NCBI GenBank assembly: GCA_024763175.1
Contig: JANTGA010000007.1
Span: 1 to 40,080 of the forward strand
Length of the DNA stretch: 40,080 nucleotides
Source: Sulfurovum sp.
Lineage (GTDB): Bacteria; Campylobacterota; Campylobacteria; Campylobacterales; Sulfurovaceae
Direction: 5' to 3'
A program made the position numbers and the translations under genes. Of the stretch, positions 7,442 through 14,928 are shown in pieces. Position 1 is the stretch's first letter. Each line of letters begins with the position of its first letter. The notes beneath the pieces are model-generated. The model was given only the letters and a program-made list of their open reading frames with translations, did no database searches and was not told the origin of the DNA.

Positions 7442-9091
7442 TTAGTACCGATTGCGATACTTCAGCTGCTCTTTGTCATATCCATAGATATCCCCACGTA
7501 TCTGAAGTATACCATTGCTATCAACCCAGGCAGTCAAATAACTGACATCGACTGGAACTTGCTGTACGTTGTAATAGGTCTGTTTTTTACCTTTGAGAAT
7601 TTTCTGGGCTTTCTTGTAGTCAAGATTTGGATTGAGCTCGGCAAATGTTTTCATCAGTTCCCTGGGTTTTTCCAATCGAATACAGCCATGGCTATAGGCT
7701 CTAATATTACGCCTGAAGAGCTTCTTGGTCGGAGTATCATGCATGTAGACAGAAAATTTATTGGGAAAAAGAAACTTTACTTTTCCCAGTGCGTTTTTAT
7801 AGCCCGGTACCTGTGCAAAACGGTAAGGCACTGTTTTGCTGTGACGATATTGACTCCAGTTGACAGAGCGGGCAGAAATCTTCTCGGCATTCGGACCCCA
7901 ACCATTGCGTATCTCAATACCTTGCTTTTTCATCGCATTGGGATTACGCAGTAATTTGGGAATCATCTCTTTTTGAATGATGCTTTTGGGGACGTTCCAG
8001 TAGGGGTTGAGCACCACTGTTTTGACAGACTTACTGAAGACCGGTGTAGGATGGTTTCTCTTTCCGGTGATCACCTTCATCGTTTGAAATACTTTTCCAT
8101 CATTATAAAAATAGAGCCTGAAGGCAGGAATATTGATCATGATGTGAAGGCCGTTGTCATGGCGCTTCATCATCTTTATGCGATCCAGGTTAAGTGCCAG
8201 CTTGGTTAAAATCTGATTGAGACTCTGGCGAAGAGCAAGACGGGTATTCTTCCCTATCACGCCATCGGCTCTTTGCCCATGACGCCGTTGGAAACGCTTG
8301 ACTGCCTTGACGAGACACGGGTCATAGAGAGACGAACTTCCTGGCTCACACCCCTGAAGATCACCGCTCAGATAGAGACGTTTACGAACCAACGGTATCA
8401 CTCGGTTGCTCTGGCCTGGCTTGATCGTGCTGAAGGCCGGAATCACCGGCCACTCTCTGCTCCGTGCAATCTTCAGATAGTGGTAGTACCACTTTTCCAA
8501 GCTGATATAAAGCTGTGTTTTGGGGGTCGTCTGGTCAAACAGCTTTTTTACCTCTCCGGTCTGCATCATGGCCCGTAAAAGTGTATAAACAGTATATTTT
8601 GGATAGATTTCCCAATCTGCATGGATATCGTCTGTTACGATGATCTGCTGCAGGCGACCTCTGAATATTGGCCAGTTAATCATCCCGTAAATCTTATAGT
8701 TGGCATAATTTTTATAGAGTTTGGAGATCTTGAACTCTAGCTTGACCTGCCGCTTGATAGACTCTTTTCCTCCGAAGAGAGAAGAAGAGGTACCAAATGC
8801 TTCAATGGCCTGATAGTCTCGATAGAGCTTGCTCTTGTGGCTTAGTTTTGGGTCGGAATCCACCTGCTCCAGAAACGCTCTACCCAACTCCGAGAGTCCA
8901 GTCATTGTCACCCAGATAGGACGATTGCTGCTGATTTGATACATTCTACGTATCGAGCTGTTTTTTGGCTGTATTTTGACAACTCTGGCGATAATCGTCG
9001 GAGCCATAGTATGAAAATTAGCAGCCAAAAGCGGTGTAGTGGCAACACTGACCAAAAGCAGCAGTGCACCCATAAATGTCTTCACTTTCAT
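7442..9091 (-). CDS. L,D-transpeptidase, YcbB-like, with peptidoglycan-binding domain
   Basis: A 549-residue periplasmic enzyme predicted to form 3-3 peptidoglycan crosslinks or attach lipoproteins. Residues 1-23 are a signal peptide (VKTFMGALLLLVSVATTPLL then AA). The order is an N-terminal scaffold region, a peptidoglycan-binding domain near residues 245-295 (YDPCLVKAVKRFQRRHGQRA, GVIGKNTRLALRQ), then a YkuD catalytic domain. The catalytic cysteine is about residue 470 in YSHGCIRL, and the upstream histidine is in VYMHDTP. A second member of the family lies at 35453-37249. It ends 76 bases from the convergent typA gene. Confidence 0.92.
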   Translation of the reverse strand: MKVKTFMGALLLLVSVATTPLLAANFHTMAPTIIARVVKIQPKNSSIRRMYQISSNRPIWVTMTGLSELGRAFLEQVDSDPKLSHKSKLYRDYQAIEAFGTSSSLFGGKESIKRQVKLEFKISKLYKNYANYKIYGMINWPIFRGRLQQIIVTDDIHADWEIYPKYTVYTLLRAMMQTGEVKKLFDQTTPKTQLYISLEKWYYHYLKIARSREWPVIPAFSTIKPGQSNRVIPLVRKRLYLSGDLQGCEPGSSSLYDPCLVKAVKRFQRRHGQRADGVIGKNTRLALRQSLNQILTKLALNLDRIKMMKRHDNGLHIMINIPAFRLYFYNDGKVFQTMKVITGKRNHPTPVFSKSVKTVVLNPYWNVPKSIIQKEMIPKLLRNPNAMKKQGIEIRNGWGPNAEKISARSVNWSQYRHSKTVPYRFAQVPGYKNALGKVKFLFPNKFSVYMHDTPTKKLFRRNIRAYSHGCIRLEKPRELMKTFAELNPNLDYKKAQKILKGKKQTYYNVQQVPVDVSYLTAWVDSNGILQIRGDIYGYDKEQLKYRNRY

Positions 9092-9153
9092 TGATATACT
9101 TCCTGTTCAAAGGGATATTTCGGGCCATTATACCCAAAAAATAAGCAACAACT

Positions 9154-9387
9154 TTATTTTTCAGGCAATTTTTTCACTTCTATCTGCTCCGCCTCTTCTG
9201 CTCTCAGTGCAACAGCCGTAGCACCTATCTCAATCTCCATCGTCTGCTTGGCAAGCGAACAGGCTTTGACTACGATCTCTTCACCGCGCATAATGCCAAA
9301 TGATGCGAAACGGTCCCTCAGTGTTTTTTCAGCATGGAGCTTGGCAATCACTGCCCGATCCCCTTTGTGTAATTTGTTCAATAGCAT
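9154..9387 (-). CDS. feoA: FeoA-domain protein (solo)
   Basis: A 77-residue SH3-like FeoA protein. Family features include LRDRFASFGIMRGEEIVVKA, the central strand MEIEIGATAVALRAEEAEQI and the overall length. FeoA normally supports the ferrous iron permease FeoB, but no feoB gene is present in the window. The gene lies 24 bases downstream of the cation/proton antiporter gene and is likely co-transcribed with it; the L,D-transpeptidase gene follows 62 bases later. The cysteine at residue 43 is not a family requirement. The annotation of the domain is secure; the physiological partner is unknown. Confidence 0.85.
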   Translation of the reverse strand: MLLNKLHKGDRAVIAKLHAEKTLRDRFASFGIMRGEEIVVKACSLAKQTMEIEIGATAVALRAEEAEQIEVKKLPEK

Positions 9388-9411
9388 CTTACTCTCCTGT
9401 CAAATTATATA

Positions 9412-10482
9412 TCATACAAATACCAGAAACGCAAAAACTACAAACAGGATAACATGGAGAAATCCCTCGAGCACATTTGTTTCACCATCATTGAAATTGA
9501 CGATACTGACGAGAAAGGTCAATCCAAGCATCACGCTCTGTATAGGCGTCAACTCCAGATCAAGTTCCATTCCGATAACTTTTGTCACGACTATCACGGC
9601 AGGTATGGTCAAAAGGATCGTAGCCAGACTGGCACCCAAGGCAATATTGACAACCGTTTGCATCCGATTGTCTACTGCTGCACGTATTGCCGTGATCAAT
9701 TCAGGAGCAGCAGAGATCACGGCGACACTCACTGCACCGATCGCCATAGGCATACCGAAATGCTCCAATGTATGACCCATAAAGAGTGCCAGTATCTCTG
9801 AAAGCATTCCGATCAAGACAATTGATAAAATCAAAATGGAAGCATGGTACCAAGCATTGATCTCATCAGTTTGATGATCTCTCCCCTCCCCTTCTCCCTC
9901 GTATTCAAAAAAGTACTTATGTGAAGCAAGCTGTATTCTGGTAAATGTTATATAGAGAAGAATAAAAAGAACAACATTGAAACTCATATACATCGAATGG
10001 TGCGACTCCTGCACAAAATGCGGGATTATCATCGCGATGCCTGTCGCCACCAATAGAATTGAGAGATAAGAATTGCTCGAATCCACATTGTACGGCTGCT
10101 CACCATGTTTCAAGCCGCCGATAATCGCTGCGAGGCCAAGCAGCCCATTGATATCAAGCATCACAGCCGAGTAGATCGTATCACGTGCCAGTGTCGGATT
10201 GTGGTCGTGCATCATCATGATCACAATGATCACGATCTCCACGACAACGGCCGATATAGTCAGGATCAGCGTTCCGTATGGCTCTCCAAATTTTTCTGCC
10301 AGGATCTCCGCATGATGTGCAACACTCAGCGCCGAATAGATGATCACCCCAAAAAGTATGGCAAAACCGAGTAAATTTCCTACTACACTTTCCGCCAGCA
10401 TATGTTCAAAGTAACGAATAACAAAAAAAGTGATAATCGCTATAAAAATACTATACTCTTTGCTCAATTGTTTCAACATCAT
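9412..10482 (-). CDS. ChaA-type Ca2+(Na+,K+)/H+ antiporter, CaCA family
   Basis: A polytopic membrane protein of 356 residues with about ten to eleven hydrophobic segments arranged in two halves. Each half carries an alpha-repeat acidic motif: GEPYGTLILTISAVVVEIVI in the first and SAAPELITAIRAA in the second, as in CaCA exchangers. A His/Glu-rich cytoplasmic loop (FEYEGEGEGRDHQTDEINAW) separates them. The closest described group is ChaA, which exports Ca2+ or Na+/K+ in exchange for protons, with a role in salt and pH balance. Two adjacent ATG codons can serve as start. It follows pcm by 78 bases and precedes feoA by 24. Confidence 0.85.
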   Translation of the reverse strand: MMLKQLSKEYSIFIAIITFFVIRYFEHMLAESVVGNLLGFAILFGVIIYSALSVAHHAEILAEKFGEPYGTLILTISAVVVEIVIIVIMMMHDHNPTLARDTIYSAVMLDINGLLGLAAIIGGLKHGEQPYNVDSSNSYLSILLVATGIAMIIPHFVQESHHSMYMSFNVVLFILLYITFTRIQLASHKYFFEYEGEGEGRDHQTDEINAWYHASILILSIVLIGMLSEILALFMGHTLEHFGMPMAIGAVSVAVISAAPELITAIRAAVDNRMQTVVNIALGASLATILLTIPAVIVVTKVIGMELDLELTPIQSVMLGLTFLVSIVNFNDGETNVLEGFLHVILFVVFAFLVFV

Positions 10483-10560
10483 CTATCCTCGTAAAATTTC
10501 TCTACTCTCATTTGAATGCGGTGCCGGTAAGCCGCAATTTCCTTTCCCAAACTGGGACGG

Positions 10561-11193
10561 CTATTTCTCTGTCCCATCCAGTACAGGAACAAAGTGGCAA
10601 GCCTCGATCACTTCACTGCTGATGCGTCCATTGTGTTTATAAAATCGCGTGATAATCTCCATCGGACCTTCCTGTATCGGAGCGATCAATATCCCTCCCT
10701 CTGCAAGCTGGCCAAAAAGTACCTGGGGGATCTTGCTGGCAGTTGCAGAAAAAAGTATACGCTCATAGGGGGCGTACTCTTTCCATCCTCTTTGGCCATC
10801 ATCAAAACGGGTAAAAATATTGTTGATCTCCAGCTCAGAAAAGCGCACTCTTGCCTCTTTGATCAGCGTATCGATACGTTCAATCGTAAAAATACGCCTG
10901 CATATTTGACTCAGTATAGCTGCTTGATAGCCGCTGCCGCATCCTACCTCCAATACACTGTCAACGCGCTTCAGTTCAAGGTGTTGTGTCATTTTGGCGA
11001 CCGTGAGCGGGGAGCTGATCCATTGACTCGCAGCCATGGGAAGTGCATCCAGGGTATAAGCCAGATGGCGAAAACCTCTCGGTACAAAAGCTTCACGGTT
11101 GACTTGCAAAAAGGCATCCCGTACATGCGGATCAAGTGTAAACTCTTGTTCGATCTCCTCAACCATTCTTTTGAGCTTGATAGTTTCCGGCAT
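10561..11193 (-). CDS. pcm: Protein-L-isoaspartate O-methyltransferase
   Basis: A 210-residue SAM-dependent repair enzyme that methylates isoaspartyl residues in damaged proteins. The SAM-binding motif is VLEVGCGSGYQAAILSQI (near residues 80-97). An upstream conserved block, ISSPLTVAKMTQHLE, matches the family pattern 'iSqP.ivA.Mte.L'. The post-motif region (RIFTIERIDTLIKEA, then FSATASKIPQVL) is also typical. The start ATG lies 11 bases downstream of the end of a 45-codon open frame that continues from the cytochrome gene. The ribosome site is a weak GAGAAGAGAG. Confidence 0.93.
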   Translation of the reverse strand: MPETIKLKRMVEEIEQEFTLDPHVRDAFLQVNREAFVPRGFRHLAYTLDALPMAASQWISSPLTVAKMTQHLELKRVDSVLEVGCGSGYQAAILSQICRRIFTIERIDTLIKEARVRFSELEINNIFTRFDDGQRGWKEYAPYERILFSATASKIPQVLFGQLAEGGILIAPIQEGPMEIITRFYKHNGRISSEVIEACHFVPVLDGTEK

Positions 11194-11342
11194 AGTCTCT
11201 CTTCTCAGTAGTATAAACCCGGACTATCCAAACATATTCGCCGACCTCTCTCGAAGGCAAACGCTTTGGCATACTCCGTAATCAGTCGGATTTTATCCAA
11301 AATGTCATTAAGAGCTCCTCTTAAACGCTGACACGTTTGGGC

Positions 11343-11651
11343 CTACTCTTCGACTCCCACATGTCTTTTTTTCGCATAATTTGTCGACAAGTAGTGCAGA
11401 ATACGCTTTTTGGTCTCCTTATCAAGTTCCCATAGACCAAACCCCTTCTGCATCACCTTGATTTTATACTTCCAAAACTTTTCCCCACCGCCATTGACAA
11501 CGATAAACCTACCCGGATGACATACATTACAATGCTCCTTGATATCATCGATACCTTCATCGATAACCAGTCCGGTAACAACATCATACTCTTTGGCACT
11601 TAGTGTCAAAACGAAACAAACCATACTTATCAATAGTGCTATTTTTTTCAT
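11343..11651 (-). CDS. Small periplasmic cytochrome c-like protein (CxxCH)
   Basis: A 102-residue protein with a signal peptide (residues 1-19) and a single heme c motif CNVCH near residue 41. The region after it (KFWKYKIKVMQKGFGLWELD, then RILHYLSTNY) matches the small sulfite dehydrogenase/SorB-like or diheme-fragment cytochromes in which a helix ending in 'i.dYL...Y' closes the fold. A methionine in KVMQKG is a plausible distal ligand. The gene sits eight bases downstream of the NIT-domain protein, so the two are probably one operon. Electron donor and acceptor are unknown. The reading frame stays open for 45 codons after the stop. Confidence 0.75.
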   Translation of the reverse strand: MKKIALLISMVCFVLTLSAKEYDVVTGLVIDEGIDDIKEHCNVCHPGRFIVVNGGGEKFWKYKIKVMQKGFGLWELDKETKKRILHYLSTNYAKKRHVGVEE

Positions 11652-11659
11652 CTCTTGCC

Positions 11660-12568
11660 TTATATGTCTAATGATTTTTCGATATCTTGAACGATCTCTT
11701 CAGAGTACTCCAACAGTTTCGGTTCGTACTTTTCCAGGATTTGCAACTCTTTTTTGCTGATAGTCGGTTTCTTATAAATCCCTTCTATCCTTTTCCATAT
11801 TCTCCAGGTTTTTCTCAATGGAACCTGGATCTCCTTGTTGGCAATCTTCACCAAACCTCTTCTGTTTTCTCCCTCTATCAAACCCTTCAGGCCATTTCCA
11901 AATAAAATAATACTGCCTCTCAATCGTGCACGATTCCTTTCTTCATCTTCATGATAAAACAATAAAAGTTTTTCTTTGAACATTTTTTGGGAAAGCATAC
12001 GCTGTCTATCTGCAATTTTGAGACTATGCTCCACCACTTCATTGAACCTCGTCGACAGTTTACTCTCGCTTTTAAGTGTCTGGGTAAGCTTATGACTCAG
12101 TCGTAATAGTTTTTCATTATTCAGCAGAATGTAATGATAGGCATTTTTGTCGATTTTCCCATCAACTTGCAGCTTTTTGACTTGCGCATCAAATGGTCTC
12201 CAGACGGTGTACACTTCCTCTACATATTTCAATACTTTCTCATCCGCTGCTTGAGTGATATGAAGGGATGGATCACCATTTTTCAATCCGTTCAGTACAC
12301 GATTGAATGTTTTTGCAGACAGGAGCATATCCTTGTAGCTCTTTTTTCTCTCGACATCATAATAGACTTTGACTGCATCTTTTGCCATCTTCTGAGTGAG
12401 CATCTTGTTTCTTGCCGCCAGTGCGATCACCTGATTCTGCTTCTCTTGTGCTATAAATGCCTGATTGACAATACCTGACAATGCCTGCCGTATATCAACT
12501 TGCTCTTCAGCCTGTAAAAACAGGGATGAAAAAAAGAGAAGCCAATAGAGTTTTTTGATATGTTTCAT
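11660..12568 (-). CDS. Periplasmic protein with two NIT/PilJ-type sensor domains
   Basis: A 302-residue secreted protein with a signal peptide (residues 1-20, cleaved before EEQVD). It contains two copies of the type IV pili chemotaxis transducer N-terminal (PilJ/NIT-like) motif: AARNKMLTQKMAKDAVKVYY near 51-70 and IADRQRMLSQKMFKEKLLLF near 188-207. In receptors and kinases such domains bind small anions like nitrate. Here there is no transmembrane segment after the signal peptide and no kinase or chemotaxis domain, so the protein is a free periplasmic module that must work with a partner. It is followed by the small cytochrome c gene and is divergent from the rhodanese cassette. Confidence 0.75.
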   Translation of the reverse strand: MKHIKKLYWLLFFSSLFLQAEEQVDIRQALSGIVNQAFIAQEKQNQVIALAARNKMLTQKMAKDAVKVYYDVERKKSYKDMLLSAKTFNRVLNGLKNGDPSLHITQAADEKVLKYVEEVYTVWRPFDAQVKKLQVDGKIDKNAYHYILLNNEKLLRLSHKLTQTLKSESKLSTRFNEVVEHSLKIADRQRMLSQKMFKEKLLLFYHEDEERNRARLRGSIILFGNGLKGLIEGENRRGLVKIANKEIQVPLRKTWRIWKRIEGIYKKPTISKKELQILEKYEPKLLEYSEEIVQDIEKSLDI

Positions 12569-12727
12569 ACAAATACCTGCCTATTTTTTATGCTTTTTTG
12601 TTTATCGGTGTCATACGACTTGGAAAGCTGCATCTCATCTTTTTGTCTGATCAAAGCACAGCCAACAACGCTTATGCATCCTCTCTTGCATATTTTACCA
12701 TTTTGAATATTTATCTTCATTGATTAC

Positions 12728-12797
12728 ATTATCACTGCGTTGCAACAACAATGCAACATTGTCATTATATAATTTTAATGTTGCAATCAGTGATAAT
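12728..12797. promoter_or_regulatory. Nested inverted repeats around a TATAAT, upstream of first rhodanese
   Basis: In the 299-base gap between the divergent NIT and rhodanese genes, ATTATCACTG (12728-12737) is matched exactly by CAGTGATAAT (12788-12797). Just inside, TTGCAAC (12740-12746) is matched by GTTGCAA (12780-12786). A perfect hairpin with arms ACAATG/CATTGT lies within (12748-12762), and an exact TATAAT sits at 12768-12773. This is most simply an operator for an unknown regulator over the rhodanese promoter. The rest of the gap is AT-rich, with no other clear feature. Confidence 0.5.
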
Positions 12798-12867
12798 TAA
12801 GGAAATAACTAACTTGTCTATCATAAAATACATAATGTTATTTTATGGAGTTTAAAAAGGATTATTT

Positions 12868-13503
12868 ATGAAAAACAATTTTCTAGCGGCACGCACACTA
12901 CTATCTTTGATATTTTTCATATCTTCTCTCAGCGCAGTAGAGGTAAATATCAAAAAAGGTTTGCCTTTTGTGGATGTTGATATCGGCGGCAAGTCAGTTA
13001 GAATCGAGAGGATTCAGGATCTAAACCATAAACTCAAAAATGCATATACCAAAACCTCACGACCCGCTCCTCCGTTTTCAGTACAGCCCTTTCAACCCAT
13101 TGAAGGTATCAAAACGGTGAGCGAACTTGATGTTATTGATTTTATTGCGCAAGATATGAATCGCAGTTCAGGTCTTCTTGTGGATGCAAGAATGCCCAAG
13201 TGGTACCAGGTCGGTACCATCCCCGGAGCTATCAATATTCCTTTCTCTATCTTATCAACAAAAGGCGAAAATCCTTTCATCGGAAAGATATTGGGACTGC
13301 TTGGCGCCAATCATGAATCAGGTAAATGGGATTTTTCCAAGGCACAGAATCTTCTTATTTTTGATAATGGACCATGGTGTCAGCAGGGCGTTCGTGCTAT
13401 GAAAAATCTTATCCGGATGGGATATCCCAAGTCTAAAATAAAATACTATCGGGGGGGGATTCAATTTTGGCAAATCTTGGGCTTAACAACCCTGAAGCCC
13501 TAA
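12868..13503 (+). CDS. Periplasmic rhodanese-like protein, lacking usual loop cysteine (paralog 1)
   Basis: A 211-residue exported protein: signal peptide residues 1-23, a conserved N-terminal segment of about 70 residues shared with the gene at 14929, then a rhodanese domain. The CH2A-type segment is LLVDARMPKWYQVGTIPGAI near 103-122. The active loop reads FDNGPWCQQG (165-174). The residue where a rhodanese cysteine is expected is Asp166, and only Cys171 remains. In the second paralog the corresponding loop is FCNGVWCEQS, and an upstream CPPFC motif is APPFS here. The protein therefore probably does not transfer sulfur in the usual way and may bind or scaffold. The C terminus, RGGIQFWQILGLTT, is conserved between both copies. 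Confidence 0.8.
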   Translation: MKNNFLAARTLLSLIFFISSLSAVEVNIKKGLPFVDVDIGGKSVRIERIQDLNHKLKNAYTKTSRPAPPFSVQPFQPIEGIKTVSELDVIDFIAQDMNRSSGLLVDARMPKWYQVGTIPGAINIPFSILSTKGENPFIGKILGLLGANHESGKWDFSKAQNLLIFDNGPWCQQGVRAMKNLIRMGYPKSKIKYYRGGIQFWQILGLTTLKP

Positions 13504-13519
13504 GAAAAGGAAAAATATT

Positions 13520-13651
13520 ATGTTTTTTCTTAGAAACAATAGCCCGATCGCAGCAAAGCGAAGCAGCCGAGAAATAAAAGTAAGCATGCCGCACACAACG
13601 AGTGCAGTGAGGCTCAATTCAGCACAAAGGAGAGTTTATGCCAAACAATGA
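13520..13651 (+). CDS. Candidate small basic protein, 43 residues
   Basis: An open frame with an AAAAGG site nine bases before its ATG fills the gap between the first rhodanese gene and the LysM gene, and overlaps the LysM start by 14 bases in another frame. The product is strongly basic (many Arg and Lys, no Asp, one Glu) with no membrane helix. I do not recognise it. The local base composition is richer in G+C than the flanking non-coding DNA. It may be a real small gene, a translational coupler for the LysM gene, or chance. Confidence 0.3.
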   Translation: MFFLRNNSPIAAKRSSREIKVSMPHTTSAVRLNSAQRRVYAKQ

Positions 13652-14828
13652 AGATGGATATGATGTGGACAAGTACGACTTGGGCGCATATAAAGATTAT
13701 ATCAAGCCGAAAGAAGAAGGCACTCAAAGCAGAGGTGGAAATGAGAACGGCGGAAGTAACAAGCTGATTCCTCTCCTGCTGTTCATTATAGTGCTTCTAG
13801 TTGCTGGAATAGCTTACTTTTTGGGAAGAGGATCAGCTTCTTCTGAAGTGATTTCCAGTAGCGAAAAGAAACCAAACAGAGTTGCAGAGACAGAGCCAAA
13901 AGTAGTCACAAATGAGGAAACTCCAGACGAAAAACAGGTCTCAAATGCCAACACTATTGCAACACAGGTTAAAAATGCTGCTGCTTCTACTCATCCAAAA
14001 GGAAAAATGAGTCAGGCAGAGATTGCAGCGATTGTTCAAATGGTCATCACAAAAATGGACAAGAAAAAGAAAGAGACCAACAACTCTGCCGCAAGGATAG
14101 CTGCAAAGATAACAGATGATACCCTCAAGGATCACGGCGCCAAAGTCTCTACTGCTACAAAAGTTAACAGCCATATCAAAGCAGGCAAGATCGGGTCAGA
14201 GTCGAAAAGCGCTGCAAGCACACAAGATCAAAGTCAAGACAATGACTTGATAGCTTCTCTATCAGATACAGAGGTCGACACTCTGGCTCCAATGACTGAC
14301 AAAGCATACACACTTTCACAGGGAGACAAGAAAAAGAAAGCCAGCAGCAAAACCGCAGCCAATACTTACAATAAAGTGGCCATAGGAAATAAGGCACCTG
14401 ATCAGGACGATGAACTCAGCAGACTCTCGAATGAGATCTCAAGCCTGGCTGATTTGGACGATACAAAATCTGACACAAGCAGTGCATCGACTCTCTCAAA
14501 GGCGGTCGATAGCAATGGTAGCAAAAAGGTAGTCGCAGCGGCCAAAAAAGAGAGTGCTGGCAGTTCAACCAAACTATCAACTGCAACCAACAAGAAAAAG
14601 AAAAAAGCTACTAAAGAGTCAGGTTATGCTAAAGCGATCAAAAAAGAGGTCAAAACAAGAACCAAAGAGATGAGGTTTATCGTTGTCAAAAAAGGCGACA
14701 CACTAGGTGGAATCGCCCGTAAAGCGTATGGGGATGCAAGAGAATACAAAAAAATCTTCAAGGCAAATCCTGATATCCTGAGACAAGCGGACATGATCCA
14801 TATCGGCCAAAAGCTTAGAATTCCTTAG
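13638..14828 (+). CDS. Membrane-anchored LysM-domain protein
   Basis: A 396-residue bitopic protein: a charged cytoplasmic N terminus, one membrane helix at residues 43-63 (KLIPLLLFIIVLLVAGIAYF), a long low-complexity periplasmic region rich in Ala, Ser, Lys and Asp, and a C-terminal LysM domain (about 345-396; VVKKGDTLGGIARKAYGDAR, then HIGQKLRIP). LysM binds N-acetylglucosamine of peptidoglycan, so the protein could tether the inner membrane to the wall. Short runs of lysine (KKKK) recur in the linker. It lies between the two rhodanese paralogs and is probably co-expressed with them, a context that has no obvious textbook explanation. Confidence 0.85.
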   Translation: MPNNEDGYDVDKYDLGAYKDYIKPKEEGTQSRGGNENGGSNKLIPLLLFIIVLLVAGIAYFLGRGSASSEVISSSEKKPNRVAETEPKVVTNEETPDEKQVSNANTIATQVKNAAASTHPKGKMSQAEIAAIVQMVITKMDKKKKETNNSAARIAAKITDDTLKDHGAKVSTATKVNSHIKAGKIGSESKSAASTQDQSQDNDLIASLSDTEVDTLAPMTDKAYTLSQGDKKKKASSKTAANTYNKVAIGNKAPDQDDELSRLSNEISSLADLDDTKSDTSSASTLSKAVDSNGSKKVVAAAKKESAGSSTKLSTATNKKKKKATKESGYAKAIKKEVKTRTKEMRFIVVKKGDTLGGIARKAYGDAREYKKIFKANPDILRQADMIHIGQKLRIP

Positions 14829-14848
14829 GAATCAAAGTGTCTATCGGC

Positions 14849-14907
14849 GATGATAACAACTCTAAAAAGCGTGATGATATGTTTTTGATAGTTGCTTATC
14901 ATCACGC
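14849..14907 (+). promoter_or_regulatory. Mutually exclusive stem-loops in leader of second rhodanese
   Basis: GCGTGATGATA (14869-14879) is perfectly complementary to TATCATCACGC (14897-14907). An upstream segment GATGATAACAACT (14849-14861) can instead pair with 14890-14903, leaving one bulged C and using the same 3' arm. The two structures cannot coexist. No U-tract follows, so this is not a simple terminator; the next gene starts 21 bases later behind an AAAGGAAAG site. Confidence 0.45.
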
Positions 14908-14928
14908 ATCGAAGAAAAAAGGAAAGAA

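Noticed and set aside
11211-11342. CRISPR or phage attachment site near the cytochrome-pcm gap
   Set aside because: No repeat-spacer pattern, no integrase and no tRNA; an open reading frame accounts for the composition better.
13941-14593. Minus-strand open frames within the LysM gene
   Set aside because: They arise from the low-complexity Ala/Lys/Ser linker and have no start signals or recognisable protein features.
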